A DNA stretch of 64,000 nt from CALDTK01 sp965215215 (GCA_965215215.1 OZ244043.1:1922001-1986000), one strand, 5' to 3'. Shown: positions 8,807 through 17,492, numbered from the stretch's first letter. Program-made: numbers and translations. The notes: generated by a model from the sequence alone, not told the origin.

Positions 8807-9589
8807 CTACACCATGTAGCTGGAATCCTCCTCCCGCTCCTCCGCGCGGCGGCGCTCGCGGCGTGCCCGACGCCCGTTACGCCCGCAATCCGGCTTCGAC
8901 CACCCCCCACTCAACTCGTCCCACTTCGCGGACCAGTCCGTGCGGTTAATCTCTTTTCCCAGGCGAGAGATCTGCTCGCCGATGTCACGCACCTCGCGCT
9001 CGATCTGGGCCCCGATAGCGGCCGCGTCGGCTGGCTCGCCGCGCATGGCGAGTCGGTCGCCGGCAGTACGTGCCTTGGGCAAGGCAATCATGAGAATGAT
9101 GTAGGGGATTAAGCCTACGCCCGCACCAAAAAAGGCGGCGGCGAAGGCGAGACGAATCCACACGGGATTCTCGATCCCGAAGTAGGCCGACAGCCCGGAG
9201 CAAACCCCGCCGATCACCTTTTCGTCGGTATCGCGCATCAGCTTGCGTTTGGGGCGCTCGCCGTTGTACACGACCCGCCGGTCGGAGGACTCCCGCCGCC
9301 CGAAGCCCGTGCCGACCTCCACTTCGTCGCGCACGCCGAACTGCTCGGGACTGCCCATCACCCCGATGGCGGCGTTGACGTCGTCGTAGGTGACGATCCG
9401 GCGGCCCTGGAGCGAAGCGGTGAAGAGTTCAGACATCCGAGCCTCGATGTCGTGCATGATTTCCCCGTGCCCGGGCGACTGGCGGAAGTACCGATCCAAC
9501 TTCGCGAGGTACGCGTCGAGCGCGTCGTAGGCTTCGTTGTCGAAGGTGAAGGCGAGACCGCCGAGGTTGGCTTGGATGACCTTATTCAT
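8807..9589 (-). CDS. PspC-domain membrane protein
   Basis: 260 residues. A soluble N-terminal part (about 1-110) precedes the PspC core (KVIGGVCSGLSAYFGI, about 124-139) with two membrane segments, then a charged, arginine-rich C-terminal tail. PspC-like proteins in Bacteroidota are commonly encoded after a PadR-family regulator, as here: the ATG lies inside the last codons of the padR gene (8-base overlap), so the two are cotranscribed and coupled. A role in membrane-stress response is inferred from the family. Confidence 0.85.
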   Translation of the reverse strand: MNKVIQANLGGLAFTFDNEAYDALDAYLAKLDRYFRQSPGHGEIMHDIEARMSELFTASLQGRRIVTYDDVNAAIGVMGSPEQFGVRDEVEVGTGFGRRESSDRRVVYNGERPKRKLMRDTDEKVIGGVCSGLSAYFGIENPVWIRLAFAAAFFGAGVGLIPYIILMIALPKARTAGDRLAMRGEPADAAAIGAQIEREVRDIGEQISRLGKEINRTDWSAKWDELSGGWSKPDCGRNGRRARRERRRAEEREEDSSYMV

Positions 9590-9926
9590 GGTAGGAGAGA
9601 TTTTGGGTGGTGGTGTCGACGGCGGTAACCAGACTGCGCCAACTGGCGTGTAATTCGTTGAGGAAACCCTCGCCCCGGTCGGTGAGGGTGTAGTACTTGC
9701 GGGGTGGCCCGGCCTGCGACTCGCGCCAGGTGTAGCCGAGGAGACTCGCCGATTTCAGCCGCGACAGGAGCGGGTAAAGCGTACCTTCGACAACGATCAT
9801 CTCGGCCTCCTTGAGCCGGGCGATGATATCGCTGGGGTATGCTTCGCCCTCCTGACGGATGATGCTGAGCACGACCAGCTCGAGGGCGCCTTTACGGAGC
9901 TGCGCTTTGGTGTTCTCGATTTTCAT
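9582..9926 (-). CDS. PadR-family transcriptional regulator
   Basis: 114 residues, typical PadR length. Winged-helix core with LELVVLSIIRQEGEAYPSD, then VVEGTLYPLLSRLK recognition region and the GPPRKYYTLT beta-wing, all family hallmarks. ATG 9926 is chosen because the upstream in-frame start would add 20 residues that run through the promoter. It probably represses itself and pspC; a candidate operator overlaps its start. Confidence 0.88.
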   Translation of the reverse strand: MKIENTKAQLRKGALELVVLSIIRQEGEAYPSDIIARLKEAEMIVVEGTLYPLLSRLKSASLLGYTWRESQAGPPRKYYTLTDRGEGFLNELHASWRSLVTAVDTTTQNLSYHE

Positions 9927-9962
9927 AGTCCAAAGATGAGGTAAACTCAGGGTACTATGCAA
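9924..9962 (-). promoter_or_regulatory. Candidate promoter/operator of padR-pspC
   Basis: On the minus strand CATCTTTG (9931-9938) is one base from the -7 consensus TAnnTTTG, with a TTG (9960-9962) 21 bases upstream as -33. An inverted pair CATAGT (9924-9929) and ACTATG (9954-9959) brackets the -7 box and touches the start codon. This would suit an autoregulatory PadR dimer. Confidence 0.35.
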
Positions 9963-10091
9963 TGCAAGGAAGTCGGTTAGGGACACTAGTGCGACGGACG
10001 CACGCTCTACGTCGACGAAAGGGGGCAGGCTTTCGCCAAAACCGGGGGTAGACCGCCGAACAGGGTAAATCCTCGGGCCGCGCCCAACCGC

Positions 10092-11405
10092 CTAGCCCCG
10101 CACCATCCACTTGCCGAGCTCCCCGAAGCTGACCTTCTTGCCGTAGAGCAGGATGCCCGTACGGTAGATGCGCGCGCTCAGCCACACGAAGCCGAGCGCG
10201 GTGGCCAGCAGGATGAGCACCGACAACACGATCTGCCACATGGGCGGATCGAAGGCCAGGCGCGCCGGCATCACGATGGGGGAGAAGAGCGGGAAGAGGC
10301 TCGACCAGACGGCCAGCGTCGAGTTGGGCTCGCGCACCACCACGATCATGATGTAAAAGGAGATGATCACCGGGATGGTAATCGGGATGGTGAGCGTGTT
10401 GCTCTCGCCCATGTCCTCGCCCATCACGCTGCCCACCGCGGCGAACATGCTCGCGTAGAGGAAGTAGCCGCCGATGAAGAAGAACAGGAACAGCGGCACG
10501 ATGAGCCACCAGTTTTGGTTCTGCAGCTCCGTCATGGCGAGGTAGATCAAATCCTCCGCCTGCTCCGGGTCGATGGCCTGCCCCCCGGCGCCGGTCAGTT
10601 GCGACTCCGGCGGTTCGATGCCGAAGAAGAACTGCAGTCCCACCACGAACAGCGGAATCAGAATCGCCCACAGCGCCACTTGCGTGAGCCCAACCAGGCC
10701 TACCCCCACGATCTTGCCGAGCATGAGTTGAAACGGTCGCACGCTCGAGATCATGACCTCGACGATGCGCGTCGTTTTCTCCTCCATCACCGAACGCATC
10801 ACCATCATGCCGTAGAGGAAGATGGTGAGGTACATCACGAACCCCATGAAGGCACCGATACCGGCACCGATGGCGCCCGTCATCTTCGAGGCGTTCTCGC
10901 CGCCCTCCTCGAGGGGCTCCGGCTCGACGTACGTCTCGAAATCGAGCGCGGCGAGATCCTTGGAGGCGAGCCCCAACTGCGCGCTCTTGTACTCCCGCAC
11001 GTAATCGCTCACCCGTTCGCGGATGGTACCCTCGACCTCGAGCGAGAGACTCTCGTCGGAGTAGTACTCCGCCTGAATCGACTTGGCGTAAATGTTCGGA
11101 ACGGCGGGAATGACGAGCAGCGCGTCGTAGCCGCCGGCCTTCACGCGCTCTTTCACCTCCTCGATCGGTGCGGTAGTCAGGTTGAAGCGCACGCGATCGT
11201 CGTCGGCGAGGCCACCCGTAACGACGCCCCCCTTGTCGATCACGGCGATGCTCCGCTGCTCGTCGCCGCGGTAGGAGGAGATGAACGAGACGATAGCGAT
11301 GAGCGCCGCCAGCCCGATGGGCGTCAGGAACGTCGCGATGAGGAAGCTGCGCTTCTTGACCCGGGTGAGGTACTCGCGCTGAATGATGAGCCAGATCTTA
11401 TCCAT
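10092..11405 (-). CDS. ABC-2 type permease (NatB-like)
   Basis: 437 residues. One N-terminal membrane segment after the typical opening IIQREYLTRVKKRSFL, a large extracytoplasmic domain (about 45-185), then five to six membrane segments (ABC2_membrane_3 architecture, as in NatB). MEEKTTRIVEVMISSV (about 222-237) is the conserved cytoplasmic loop that couples to the ATPase. It lies 19 bases after the ATPase gene in the same direction. NatAB exports sodium in Bacillus; in Bacteroidota the substrate is unknown. Confidence 0.88.
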   Translation of the reverse strand: MDKIWLIIQREYLTRVKKRSFLIATFLTPIGLAALIAIVSFISSYRGDEQRSIAVIDKGGVVTGGLADDDRVRFNLTTAPIEEVKERVKAGGYDALLVIPAVPNIYAKSIQAEYYSDESLSLEVEGTIRERVSDYVREYKSAQLGLASKDLAALDFETYVEPEPLEEGGENASKMTGAIGAGIGAFMGFVMYLTIFLYGMMVMRSVMEEKTTRIVEVMISSVRPFQLMLGKIVGVGLVGLTQVALWAILIPLFVVGLQFFFGIEPPESQLTGAGGQAIDPEQAEDLIYLAMTELQNQNWWLIVPLFLFFFIGGYFLYASMFAAVGSVMGEDMGESNTLTIPITIPVIISFYIMIVVVREPNSTLAVWSSLFPLFSPIVMPARLAFDPPMWQIVLSVLILLATALGFVWLSARIYRTGILLYGKKVSFGELGKWMVRG

Positions 11406-11424
11406 AGGGAGGAAATCGGAGCGC

Positions 11425-12345
11425 TTAAGCCGTGGCGAGCTCGGCCTTGTATTCGCCCACCTGCTGAATGAAGATTTCGTTGAGGGACGGGAGCAGCTCC
11501 CGGAAGCTATTGACCGAGATGCCCGCGCGCACCAGGTCGGTGAGCAGCGTGTTGCCGTCCACCCCGCCGTCGAGCTCGATGACGTAGGCGCCGCCGCGCG
11601 TCCGCTCGCGCAGTCGGTGCTGCCGCAGCAGGGCTTCCGGTAACTCCTGCTCCGTGGTGACCTCGAACAAGTTTTGGCGGAAGCCCCGGCGGATGTCCTT
11701 CACCCAGCCCTCGAGCACGTTGCGTCCCTTGTCGACGAGCACGATGTAGTCGCAGATCTCCTCGACCTGCTCCATGCGGTGCGTGGAGAATACGATCTGC
11801 TTGCCCCGCTGGTGGAGCTCGTAGATCTCGTCTTTGATGAGGTTGGTATTGATCGGATCGAGGCCCGAGAACGGTTCGTCGAGGATGATGAGCGCCGGAT
11901 CGTGCACCACCGTGGCGATGAACTGGATCTTCTGCTGCATCCCCTTGGAGAGCTCCTCGACCTTGCGCGTACGCCAAGTGTTGATGCCGAAGCGGTCGAA
12001 CCAGTAGTCGAGCGCTTCGGCGGCTTCCCTTTTCGAGAGACCTTTGAGGCGGGCGAGGTAGAGCATGTGTGCCTCCACCTCCATTTTTTTGTAAAGGCCG
12101 CGCTCCTCGGGCATGTAGCCCACGCGGCCCACGGTACGCTGGCCGACCGGTTGTCCCTCCACCAGGATCTCACCCTCGTCGGGGCGGGTGATCGTATTGA
12201 TCATCCGGATGATCGAGGTTTTGCCCGCGCCGTTCGGACCGAGCAGACCGAAGATCGCGTTGTCGGGAATGGCGAACGAGACGTTATCGACCGCCAGGGT
12301 CCGGTCGTAGCGCTTCACCACGCCTTTAAGTTCGAGCAGGCTCAT
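11425..12345 (-). CDS. ABC transporter ATP-binding protein (NatA-like)
   Basis: 306 residues. Walker A GPNGAGKTS, signature LSKGMQQK, Walker B LIILDEP and the H-loop STHRM are all present in the first 220 residues. The last 80 residues form a DUF4162-type C-terminal extension common in NatA-like ATPases. First gene of a two-gene exporter operon with the permease downstream. A copy of the iterated motif (11671-11684) falls within the coding sequence and encodes FRQN in the extension domain, outside any catalytic motif. Confidence 0.92.
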   Translation of the reverse strand: MSLLELKGVVKRYDRTLAVDNVSFAIPDNAIFGLLGPNGAGKTSIIRMINTITRPDEGEILVEGQPVGQRTVGRVGYMPEERGLYKKMEVEAHMLYLARLKGLSKREAAEALDYWFDRFGINTWRTRKVEELSKGMQQKIQFIATVVHDPALIILDEPFSGLDPINTNLIKDEIYELHQRGKQIVFSTHRMEQVEEICDYIVLVDKGRNVLEGWVKDIRRGFRQNLFEVTTEQELPEALLRQHRLRERTRGGAYVIELDGGVDGNTLLTDLVRAGISVNSFRELLPSLNEIFIQQVGEYKAELATA

Positions 12346-12467
12346 CGGTCGCGCAAGCTAGGCCAAGGTCCGCAAGTACGGGGCTACCCTCGGCAGACTT
12401 GCAGGTGGTTTGTTACGGACTGTGCCTTGTGTTGGCGAGGAGCGGGACTCTCGCGGGAAACGACGGG

Positions 12468-13121
12468 CTACTCCAAGAGCGCGAGCTCGAAGCAGTAGCG
12501 TACGAGTCCGGCGGTGTTGCGGGCCCCCACCTTCGCGAGCATGTTGCGGCGGTGCGTTTCGACGGTGCCGAAGCTGATTTGGAGGGCCTCCGCGATCTCG
12601 GCGGTGGTGCGCTCGTCGAGGATGGCGCGCATGACGTCCTTCTCGCGTTTGCTCAGGTTCGGCCGGGCCGGTTCGTCGAGCTCGCTCACCTCGAGGCGCC
12701 TGATGCCGAGGAGCGCGAAGGCCGCGCGAGACGAGATGAAGGTGCCCCCTTCGGCGACGAGCTGCGCGGCCTCGTGGAGTACCTCGGGGGCGTCGTCCTC
12801 GAGTACGCACCCGGCGGCCCCGCGCTGCAGGAGGCGTTTTGCGGCAGCGCCACCGCCCGGGCGCATGCGTACGAGCGTACCTACCTGAGGGGCGAAGATT
12901 TCTACTTCCTGGCTCACGGGAATCGACCCGCCGCCTTCGTAGTCGCTGGACACGACGACCGCGTCCACGTCGAGCGGCAGCAGCGACGCGAGGAGCTGCT
13001 CGCGGCTTTGCGTAACGTAAACGACCTGAAACCGGGGCGCGCTGCGCAGCTGAAACTGTAACCCGCGGGCGGCGGGCAGCTCGGGGTACAGGATGGCGAT
13101 GCGGAGCAGGGAGTCGGTCAT
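12468..13121 (-). CDS. LuxR/FixJ-type regulator with a degenerate receiver
   Basis: 217 residues. C-terminal LuxR helix-turn-helix is intact (LSKREKDVMRAILDERTTAE and VETHRRNMLAKVGARN, about 155-205). The N-terminal domain has receiver-like length, but the expected residues are missing: the acidic pair after the first strand is replaced (AILYPE), the phospho-acceptor position in DAVVVSS is Ser (about 58), and the Lys of the GxxGYLLK motif is Glu. It should therefore act without phosphorylation. No histidine kinase gene is adjacent. Target genes are unknown. Confidence 0.82.
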   Translation of the reverse strand: MTDSLLRIAILYPELPAARGLQFQLRSAPRFQVVYVTQSREQLLASLLPLDVDAVVVSSDYEGGGSIPVSQEVEIFAPQVGTLVRMRPGGGAAAKRLLQRGAAGCVLEDDAPEVLHEAAQLVAEGGTFISSRAAFALLGIRRLEVSELDEPARPNLSKREKDVMRAILDERTTAEIAEALQISFGTVETHRRNMLAKVGARNTAGLVRYCFELALLE

Positions 13122-13203
13122 GGGGGAGGAGCGGACGTTGTCGTGAGTGAAACTAGCGCCCCACCCGGCTACCCCGCAAACCCGGAGGCCCCGTTGTAGA
13201 TAA

Positions 13204-13926
13204 CTAGACCGAGTCGTTTTCCACCGTCCGCGGGGCTACCACCCCGCGTCGCTTCGCGAAATCGCAGTCGGAGGCCAGCGGACAGCGCCCGCAGGCGGGG
13301 TGTGAATACTGGCAGACACGCTGCCCGAGCTTGAAGTACAGCTTGTGGAAGTTGAGGATCTCGGCGGCGTCCGGCGGGATCATGGCGAGTAGCAAATCGT
13401 GCGCCTTCGCCTGCGACACCTTGGGTCCGATGATACCGATGCGCTGGTTGGTGCGGTGTACGTGCGTATCGACGGGCAGCACCGGGCGCCGCATGCTGAA
13501 CAGCTGCACGAAGGTGCTCGTCTTGGGGCCGACACCCGGCAAATCGCGCAGGTACTTATTCGTCTCCGCGACGCTGAGCCCGTAGAGGTGGTCGAGCTTG
13601 GCGCTGCCGTGGCGCTCGATGATGGTGCCGAGCAACTCCTTGATGCGGGGTGCCTTGATCTCCGGGTAGCGGCTCGTCTGAATCTGCGCTTCGATCTCGG
13701 GTACGCTCGCCCGGGCCACCCCGTCCCAGTCGCCGAAGGTTGCGAGCAGGTTGTCGAACGCCGTGCGCTCGTCGGCGTAGTTGGTCCGCTGCGAGAGGAT
13801 GGTCGCGATCAGCTGGTCCATCGGCGTCTTCGAGCTCCAGCGTTCCTGGCGCCCGTAAGTGGCCTCGAGGATGGCGGTCAGTCTGCCGAGCCGCTCGTTC
13901 GGGTACGGTCTGTTGGGGTCGCTCAT
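13204..13926 (-). CDS. Endonuclease III-family DNA glycosylase
   Basis: 240 residues. Helix-hairpin-helix LPGVGPKTS with the catalytic Lys position retained, followed by VDTHVHR supplying the catalytic Asp. A C-terminal [4Fe-4S] motif C-x6-C-x2-C-x5-C is visible (CQYSHPACGRC then PLASDC). This fits Nth-type base-excision repair of oxidised pyrimidines; sequence around LSQRTNYADE differs slightly from classic Nth, so substrate preference could differ. Its ATG follows the AlkA-like gene by 6 bases, so the two repair glycosylases are cotranscribed. Confidence 0.9.
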   Translation of the reverse strand: MSDPNRPYPNERLGRLTAILEATYGRQERWSSKTPMDQLIATILSQRTNYADERTAFDNLLATFGDWDGVARASVPEIEAQIQTSRYPEIKAPRIKELLGTIIERHGSAKLDHLYGLSVAETNKYLRDLPGVGPKTSTFVQLFSMRRPVLPVDTHVHRTNQRIGIIGPKVSQAKAHDLLLAMIPPDAAEILNFHKLYFKLGQRVCQYSHPACGRCPLASDCDFAKRRGVVAPRTVENDSV

Positions 13927-13932
13927 AGTGAC

Positions 13933-14631
13933 TTACGGCAACGCGGGCGGCGCGCTCCGGTTTGCCCGGCGGTGGGTGTAGAGGTAGAGGCAAGCCACGC
14001 TGCGGTAGGGGCGCCAGGCCTCGGCGAGCTCGCGCTGTTTTGCCTTGAGCGCGCGGCCGGTCTCGGCGAGGTCGTAGAGCTCCGCGATGGTCTGACTGAT
14101 CGCCAGGTCGTCGAGCGGGAGCAGGTCGCGGCGGCCGAGCGAGAAGAGGAGCGTCATCTCGGCCGTCCAGCGGCCCACGCCGCGGATACCGGTCAGCTCG
14201 GCGATGGCCTCCTCGTCGGACATGCGCTCGATGGCGGTCTCCCGGTCCCCGCCGTCGAGGAAGTAGTCGGCCACGGCGCGTACGTAGTCGGCTTTGGCCC
14301 GGGAGAGTCCGGCGCCGCGCAACGCCTCCCCGGTGGCTTTCGCCAAAACAGCGGGCGGCGGGCTGGCGGCCACCGCGTGCGAGTCGGTGGCCGGGCCCGC
14401 GGCGGCCGGCTCGAGCCCGAACAGGGCGAGGAAGCGACGCCAGATCGTTGCGGCGGCGTGGATGCTGACCTGCTGGCCGACGATGGCCCGCAGGAGGGTA
14501 GGGTAGACGCGGCTCGGTCGGATGCGCTCGTCCGGGAACGCGTAGCCGTCTACCAGCGGACGCAGCACCGGGTCGCGGCGCAGGTGCCCGCGGATCGCGG
14601 CGCGCTCGGCGGACGTTAGGTCGTAACCCAC
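13933..14631 (-). CDS. AlkA-type DNA-3-methyladenine glycosylase II
   Basis: 232 residues with a GTG start. HhH motif LTGIRGVGRWTAEMTLLFSL (about 158-177) and the catalytic Asp in DLLPLDDLAI are those of the AlkA HhH-GPD family, which removes alkylated bases. It lies 3 bases after the universal stress gene and 6 before the Nth-like gene, forming a stress/repair operon. A copy of the iterated motif (14336-14349) is in-frame in a variable loop (VLAKATGEALRG). Confidence 0.88.
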   Translation of the reverse strand: MGYDLTSAERAAIRGHLRRDPVLRPLVDGYAFPDERIRPSRVYPTLLRAIVGQQVSIHAAATIWRRFLALFGLEPAAAGPATDSHAVAASPPPAVLAKATGEALRGAGLSRAKADYVRAVADYFLDGGDRETAIERMSDEEAIAELTGIRGVGRWTAEMTLLFSLGRRDLLPLDDLAISQTIAELYDLAETGRALKAKQRELAEAWRPYRSVACLYLYTHRRANRSAPPALP

Positions 14632-14634
14632 GCC

Positions 14635-15486
14635 TCAGCCGCGGCGCTGCAGCACGAGCACCGGGACTTTGGCCTCGCGCAGCGCCTGGGAGGTAACCGA
14701 GGAGGCGAACAGTCCGGCCAGGAAGCCGCGCTCGCGGTGGGTGACCACGATCAGATCGGAGAGCAGGCGCCTGGCGGTGGCCACGATCTGGTCGGCGACG
14801 TGCTTGTCGTCGTTGGTGGTGGCGAGCTCGTACTTCGTCGTGCCGGCCAGCTCCTGGAGCGTGGCGATCGGTACCGCGTTCGTATCGCCGGCGTGGAAGA
14901 AGGTGAGTTCGCTGTTCGGGTCGCGGAGCAGCTCCTGCACCAGGGAGATGCCCCGCAGGTTGGGCCAGTCGGCGTAGTGGTCCTCGTCGGTGATCTCCTC
15001 GGCGTCGTCGGACTCCACGGCCCAGAGGATCCGGCGGGGTCCGACGGTCTCGCCGATGTAATCGGCGGGTACGGCGAACACCGGGTGCTGCGTCGAGCGG
15101 ATCACCTTCTGGGTGGTGCTTCCGGCGAATACGGCCTGCAGGGCGGTTTCGCCGTGGGTACCCATGACGACGGCTTTGACGTGTTCGCCCTCCAGGCGGG
15201 ATATCTTTTCGATCGCCTCGTCGGCGGCGACGGTTTCGGTCCGGCGGGTCACGTCGACGCCGGCGAGCGCGTCGCCCTCCAGCGTTTTGGCGAAAGCCGA
15301 GAAGTCCTGCTCCACGCCCTCGAGCATGTGCGCTTCGACGTCGATGAGGGAGGCCGCCGTTTTGTCGGCGTGGTAGGCGTAGAGCAATTCGACGCTCGTA
15401 CCGAGTTGGCGGGCGAGCACCATGGCGTAGCGCGAGGCGGCGGCACTGGCGGGGGAGAGATCGGTGGGGGCGAGAATCTTGGACAC
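14635..15486 (-). CDS. Universal stress protein (two UspA domains)
   Basis: 283 residues from GTG 15486, beginning KILAPTDLSPAS. Two tandem Usp folds: the first ends in MGTHGETALQAVFAGSTTQK (about 110-129), close to the G-2x-G-9x-G(S/T) ATP-binding motif; the second ends VVTHRERGFLAGLFASSVTS. The frame is open far upstream, but that region overlaps the divergent ArsC-like gene on the other strand, so the short start is preferred. First gene of an operon with alkA-like and nth-like genes. Two copies of the iterated motif lie at its 5' side (15284-15297 in the gene, 15497-15510 just upstream). Confidence 0.85.
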   Translation of the reverse strand: MSKILAPTDLSPASAAASRYAMVLARQLGTSVELLYAYHADKTAASLIDVEAHMLEGVEQDFSAFAKTLEGDALAGVDVTRRTETVAADEAIEKISRLEGEHVKAVVMGTHGETALQAVFAGSTTQKVIRSTQHPVFAVPADYIGETVGPRRILWAVESDDAEEITDEDHYADWPNLRGISLVQELLRDPNSELTFFHAGDTNAVPIATLQELAGTTKYELATTNDDKHVADQIVATARRLLSDLIVVTHRERGFLAGLFASSVTSQALREAKVPVLVLQRRG

Positions 15487-15558
15487 GGCGGGGTATGTTT
15501 TCGCGAAAGCGCTGTTCACAGGGCGAACAGCGCCCCAGGCTAGCAGGTTGGATGGAGT

Positions 15559-15996
15559 ATGGACCACATCAAGACTTCGGGCGACCAGATTACCATTTTC
15601 TACAACCCGGGGGACACGACCCAGGAGAAGTCCGTAGCCCACGCGAAGGGTACCGGCAAGGAGGTCCTCGCGATCCCCTACGAGGACGCCCCGACGGCGT
15701 ACAACGTATGGACGACGATCTGGGAGCAGATCCCCGGGGACAAGAATTCGATCTTCGACGAAAACGACGAGCGTTACGCGGACCTCATCGAGGGGCGCGA
15801 GTTCGAGTTCGAAGATTGGCGCAAGCTGATCACCCACAACCCCACGCTCGTCAAGTCGGCGATCGCGATCAGCGGGGAGAAGGTCGTGGTGATCGACCGG
15901 CCGAGCGAAATCCACCGTTTGCAGGAACTGGGTCCGCAGGGCGCGCAGACCCCCGAGGAGAACGTGGACGACGTGGAGATCAAAATCCCGGGCTAG
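15559..15996 (+). CDS. ArsC/Spx-like thioredoxin-fold protein lacking the catalytic Cys
   Basis: 145 residues. The strand-loop start ITIFYNPGDTTQEKSVAHAK corresponds to the ArsC/Spx active-site region, but CxxC or CX5R cysteines are replaced by Gly-Asp-Thr-Thr, and the protein has no Cys at all. The rest (LITHNPTLVKSAIAISGEKV, PSEIHRL) matches the RNP-rich part of the ArsC family. It cannot be a thiol arsenate reductase. A second Cys-poor paralogue follows 93 bases downstream. Function unknown; possibly a protein-interaction module as in Spx. Confidence 0.75.
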   Translation: MDHIKTSGDQITIFYNPGDTTQEKSVAHAKGTGKEVLAIPYEDAPTAYNVWTTIWEQIPGDKNSIFDENDERYADLIEGREFEFEDWRKLITHNPTLVKSAIAISGEKVVVIDRPSEIHRLQELGPQGAQTPEENVDDVEIKIPG

Positions 15997-16089
15997 ACCG
16001 AAGTACAGCATCTTTATGCGGTAGAGAATAGATACGCCGTATTCATGTTTGTTTTCTTATATTCGACCGGCACGAAACCCCAGTCGACG

Positions 16090-16473
16090 ATGAAGACGAA
16101 CGAGCGCGAGATCCAACTTTACTACAACCCTCACTCCCCGTCCGATAGGCAGACGGTTGCCCACGCGCAGTCTATGGCATCCCACGTGAAGACGTTCTCG
16201 TACTCGCAGACCCCCAGTTCGACGACGAGCTGGCGGCACATCCTCAAGTCGCTCGACGTGCACCCGCGCGAGCTACTCGACAAGAGTCACCCGTACTACC
16301 AGGAGCACATCCGCGGTCGCGATTTTACGATGACGGGCTGGCTCGACATCGTGCGCAGGAGCCCCTTCCTGCTCAAGGCCCCCATCGCCATCCGCGGCAA
16401 CCGCGCGGTGGTGTGTAAGCAGCCTACGGATATCTACAGACTGACGCAACCCATACTCGCCAGGCCGGCGTAA
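16090..16473 (+). CDS. Second ArsC/Spx-like protein without active-site Cys
   Basis: 127 residues, paralogue of the preceding gene: IQLYYNPHSPSDRQTVAHAQ at the start and VRRSPFLLKAPIAIRGNRAV, PTDIYRLTQ toward the end. The active-site cysteines are replaced by Ser/Pro; the only Cys is late (VVCKQP). ATG 16090 aligns with the paralogue; an earlier in-frame ATG (16045) would add 15 unrelated hydrophobic residues. The family resemblance to arsenate reductases is clear, the activity is not. Confidence 0.75.
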   Translation: MKTNEREIQLYYNPHSPSDRQTVAHAQSMASHVKTFSYSQTPSSTTSWRHILKSLDVHPRELLDKSHPYYQEHIRGRDFTMTGWLDIVRRSPFLLKAPIAIRGNRAVVCKQPTDIYRLTQPILARPA

Positions 16474-16518
16474 GCGCACGCGGCGGTTATCTTAGCGCTT
16501 TCGCTAAAACGAACCCCC

Positions 16519-16893
16519 ATGAGCTTCGAACTTACCGGCAAGCTGACCAAGATTTACGATACCGAGCAGATCAAAGAGACCTTCCGCAAGCGCGAGTTCG
16601 TGGTGGAGAAGTCGGACGGGCAGTACCCCGATTTCATCAAGTTTCAGTTGGTACAGGACCGCACTTCGGTGATCGACGATTTTCAGGAAGGTCAGGAGGT
16701 GAAGGTCTCCTTCGACCTGCGCGGCCGGGAGTGGCAGGGTAAGTACTTCACCAACCTACAGGCTTGGCGCGTGGAGGCCGCGGGTGGCGACGCCCCCGGG
16801 GGCAATTCCGCGAGCGGCAGCGACACGCCGGTCTTCAACGACGAACCAAAAGCGTTCGAGTCGGGGAATAGCAACGACGACCTGCCGTTCTAG
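16519..16893 (+). CDS. DUF3127 protein with SSB-like acidic tail
   Basis: 124 residues. An OB-fold-like core of the DUF3127 family (FELTGKLTKIYD to KYFTNLQAWRVE, 3-90), a Gly/Ser/Asn-rich linker, and a C-terminus ending DDLPF. This layout copies single-stranded DNA-binding proteins, whose DDDIPF tail recruits replication and repair partners. I infer a DNA-linked role. The ATG is 8 bases after a copy of the iterated 14-mer (16497-16510), which occupies the place of a leader. Confidence 0.85.
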   Translation: MSFELTGKLTKIYDTEQIKETFRKREFVVEKSDGQYPDFIKFQLVQDRTSVIDDFQEGQEVKVSFDLRGREWQGKYFTNLQAWRVEAAGGDAPGGNSASGSDTPVFNDEPKAFESGNSNDDLPF

Positions 16894-16898
16894 GCAGC

Positions 16899-17492
16899 GT
16901 GCTGCGCTCTCGTACCCTCTTCCTTACCGGTCTTCTCTGCGCGAGCCTCGGTGGCCTCGCGCAGGCGGACTTGCCGATCGGTGGGCTGACCGCGGTGTTC
17001 GCCGACGACCTCTCGCAGTGGGACGTGCTCGGCTACGACGGCGAGCGGGTAGGCGAGCTCGGGCTGCGCTACCCCCCGGTGGCTGGCCGCGGGGGCGACT
17101 TCTCGCAGTGGAGCTTCCGGCTCGAGGCCACGGACGACTCCGAGGCACTCGACGGGGAGATCCGCCCGGAGATCCGGGGACGCCGAGACCGCTGGGCGGT
17201 GCGGGTGGGGGAGCACCTCGTGACGGTGCGGCCCGTGTACGACGGCCAGTACGACGAGTGGGCGATCGGCGACGGTCGCACGCGAACCGTGTTCGTGGTG
17301 CGGGATTTCGATCTGCTCGAATACTGGAGTACGCGCGGTCCGGGCGGTCCCGGGAACTACGCCGTGTACACGAGCTTCGAGGGCGACCCACGCGAGTGGC
17401 AGGTCCTCGACGAAACCACCGCGCCCGTGGACGCCGCCACCCAACTGGCCATGCTCTGGCTGCCGGTTTACTTACGCCTCACGCTCGACTGA
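16899..17492 (+). CDS. Hypothetical exported protein
   Basis: 197 residues from a GTG 5 bases after the DUF3127 stop. A signal peptide is evident (TLFLTGLLCASLGGLAQA). The mature part is acidic and strand-rich (AVFADDLSQWDVLGYDGE, SQWSFRLEA, YDEWAIGDG) without a motif I know. Tight spacing suggests cotranscription with the DUF3127 gene. Probably periplasmic. Confidence 0.65.
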   Translation: MLRSRTLFLTGLLCASLGGLAQADLPIGGLTAVFADDLSQWDVLGYDGERVGELGLRYPPVAGRGGDFSQWSFRLEATDDSEALDGEIRPEIRGRRDRWAVRVGEHLVTVRPVYDGQYDEWAIGDGRTRTVFVVRDFDLLEYWSTRGPGGPGNYAVYTSFEGDPREWQVLDETTAPVDAATQLAMLWLPVYLRLTLD

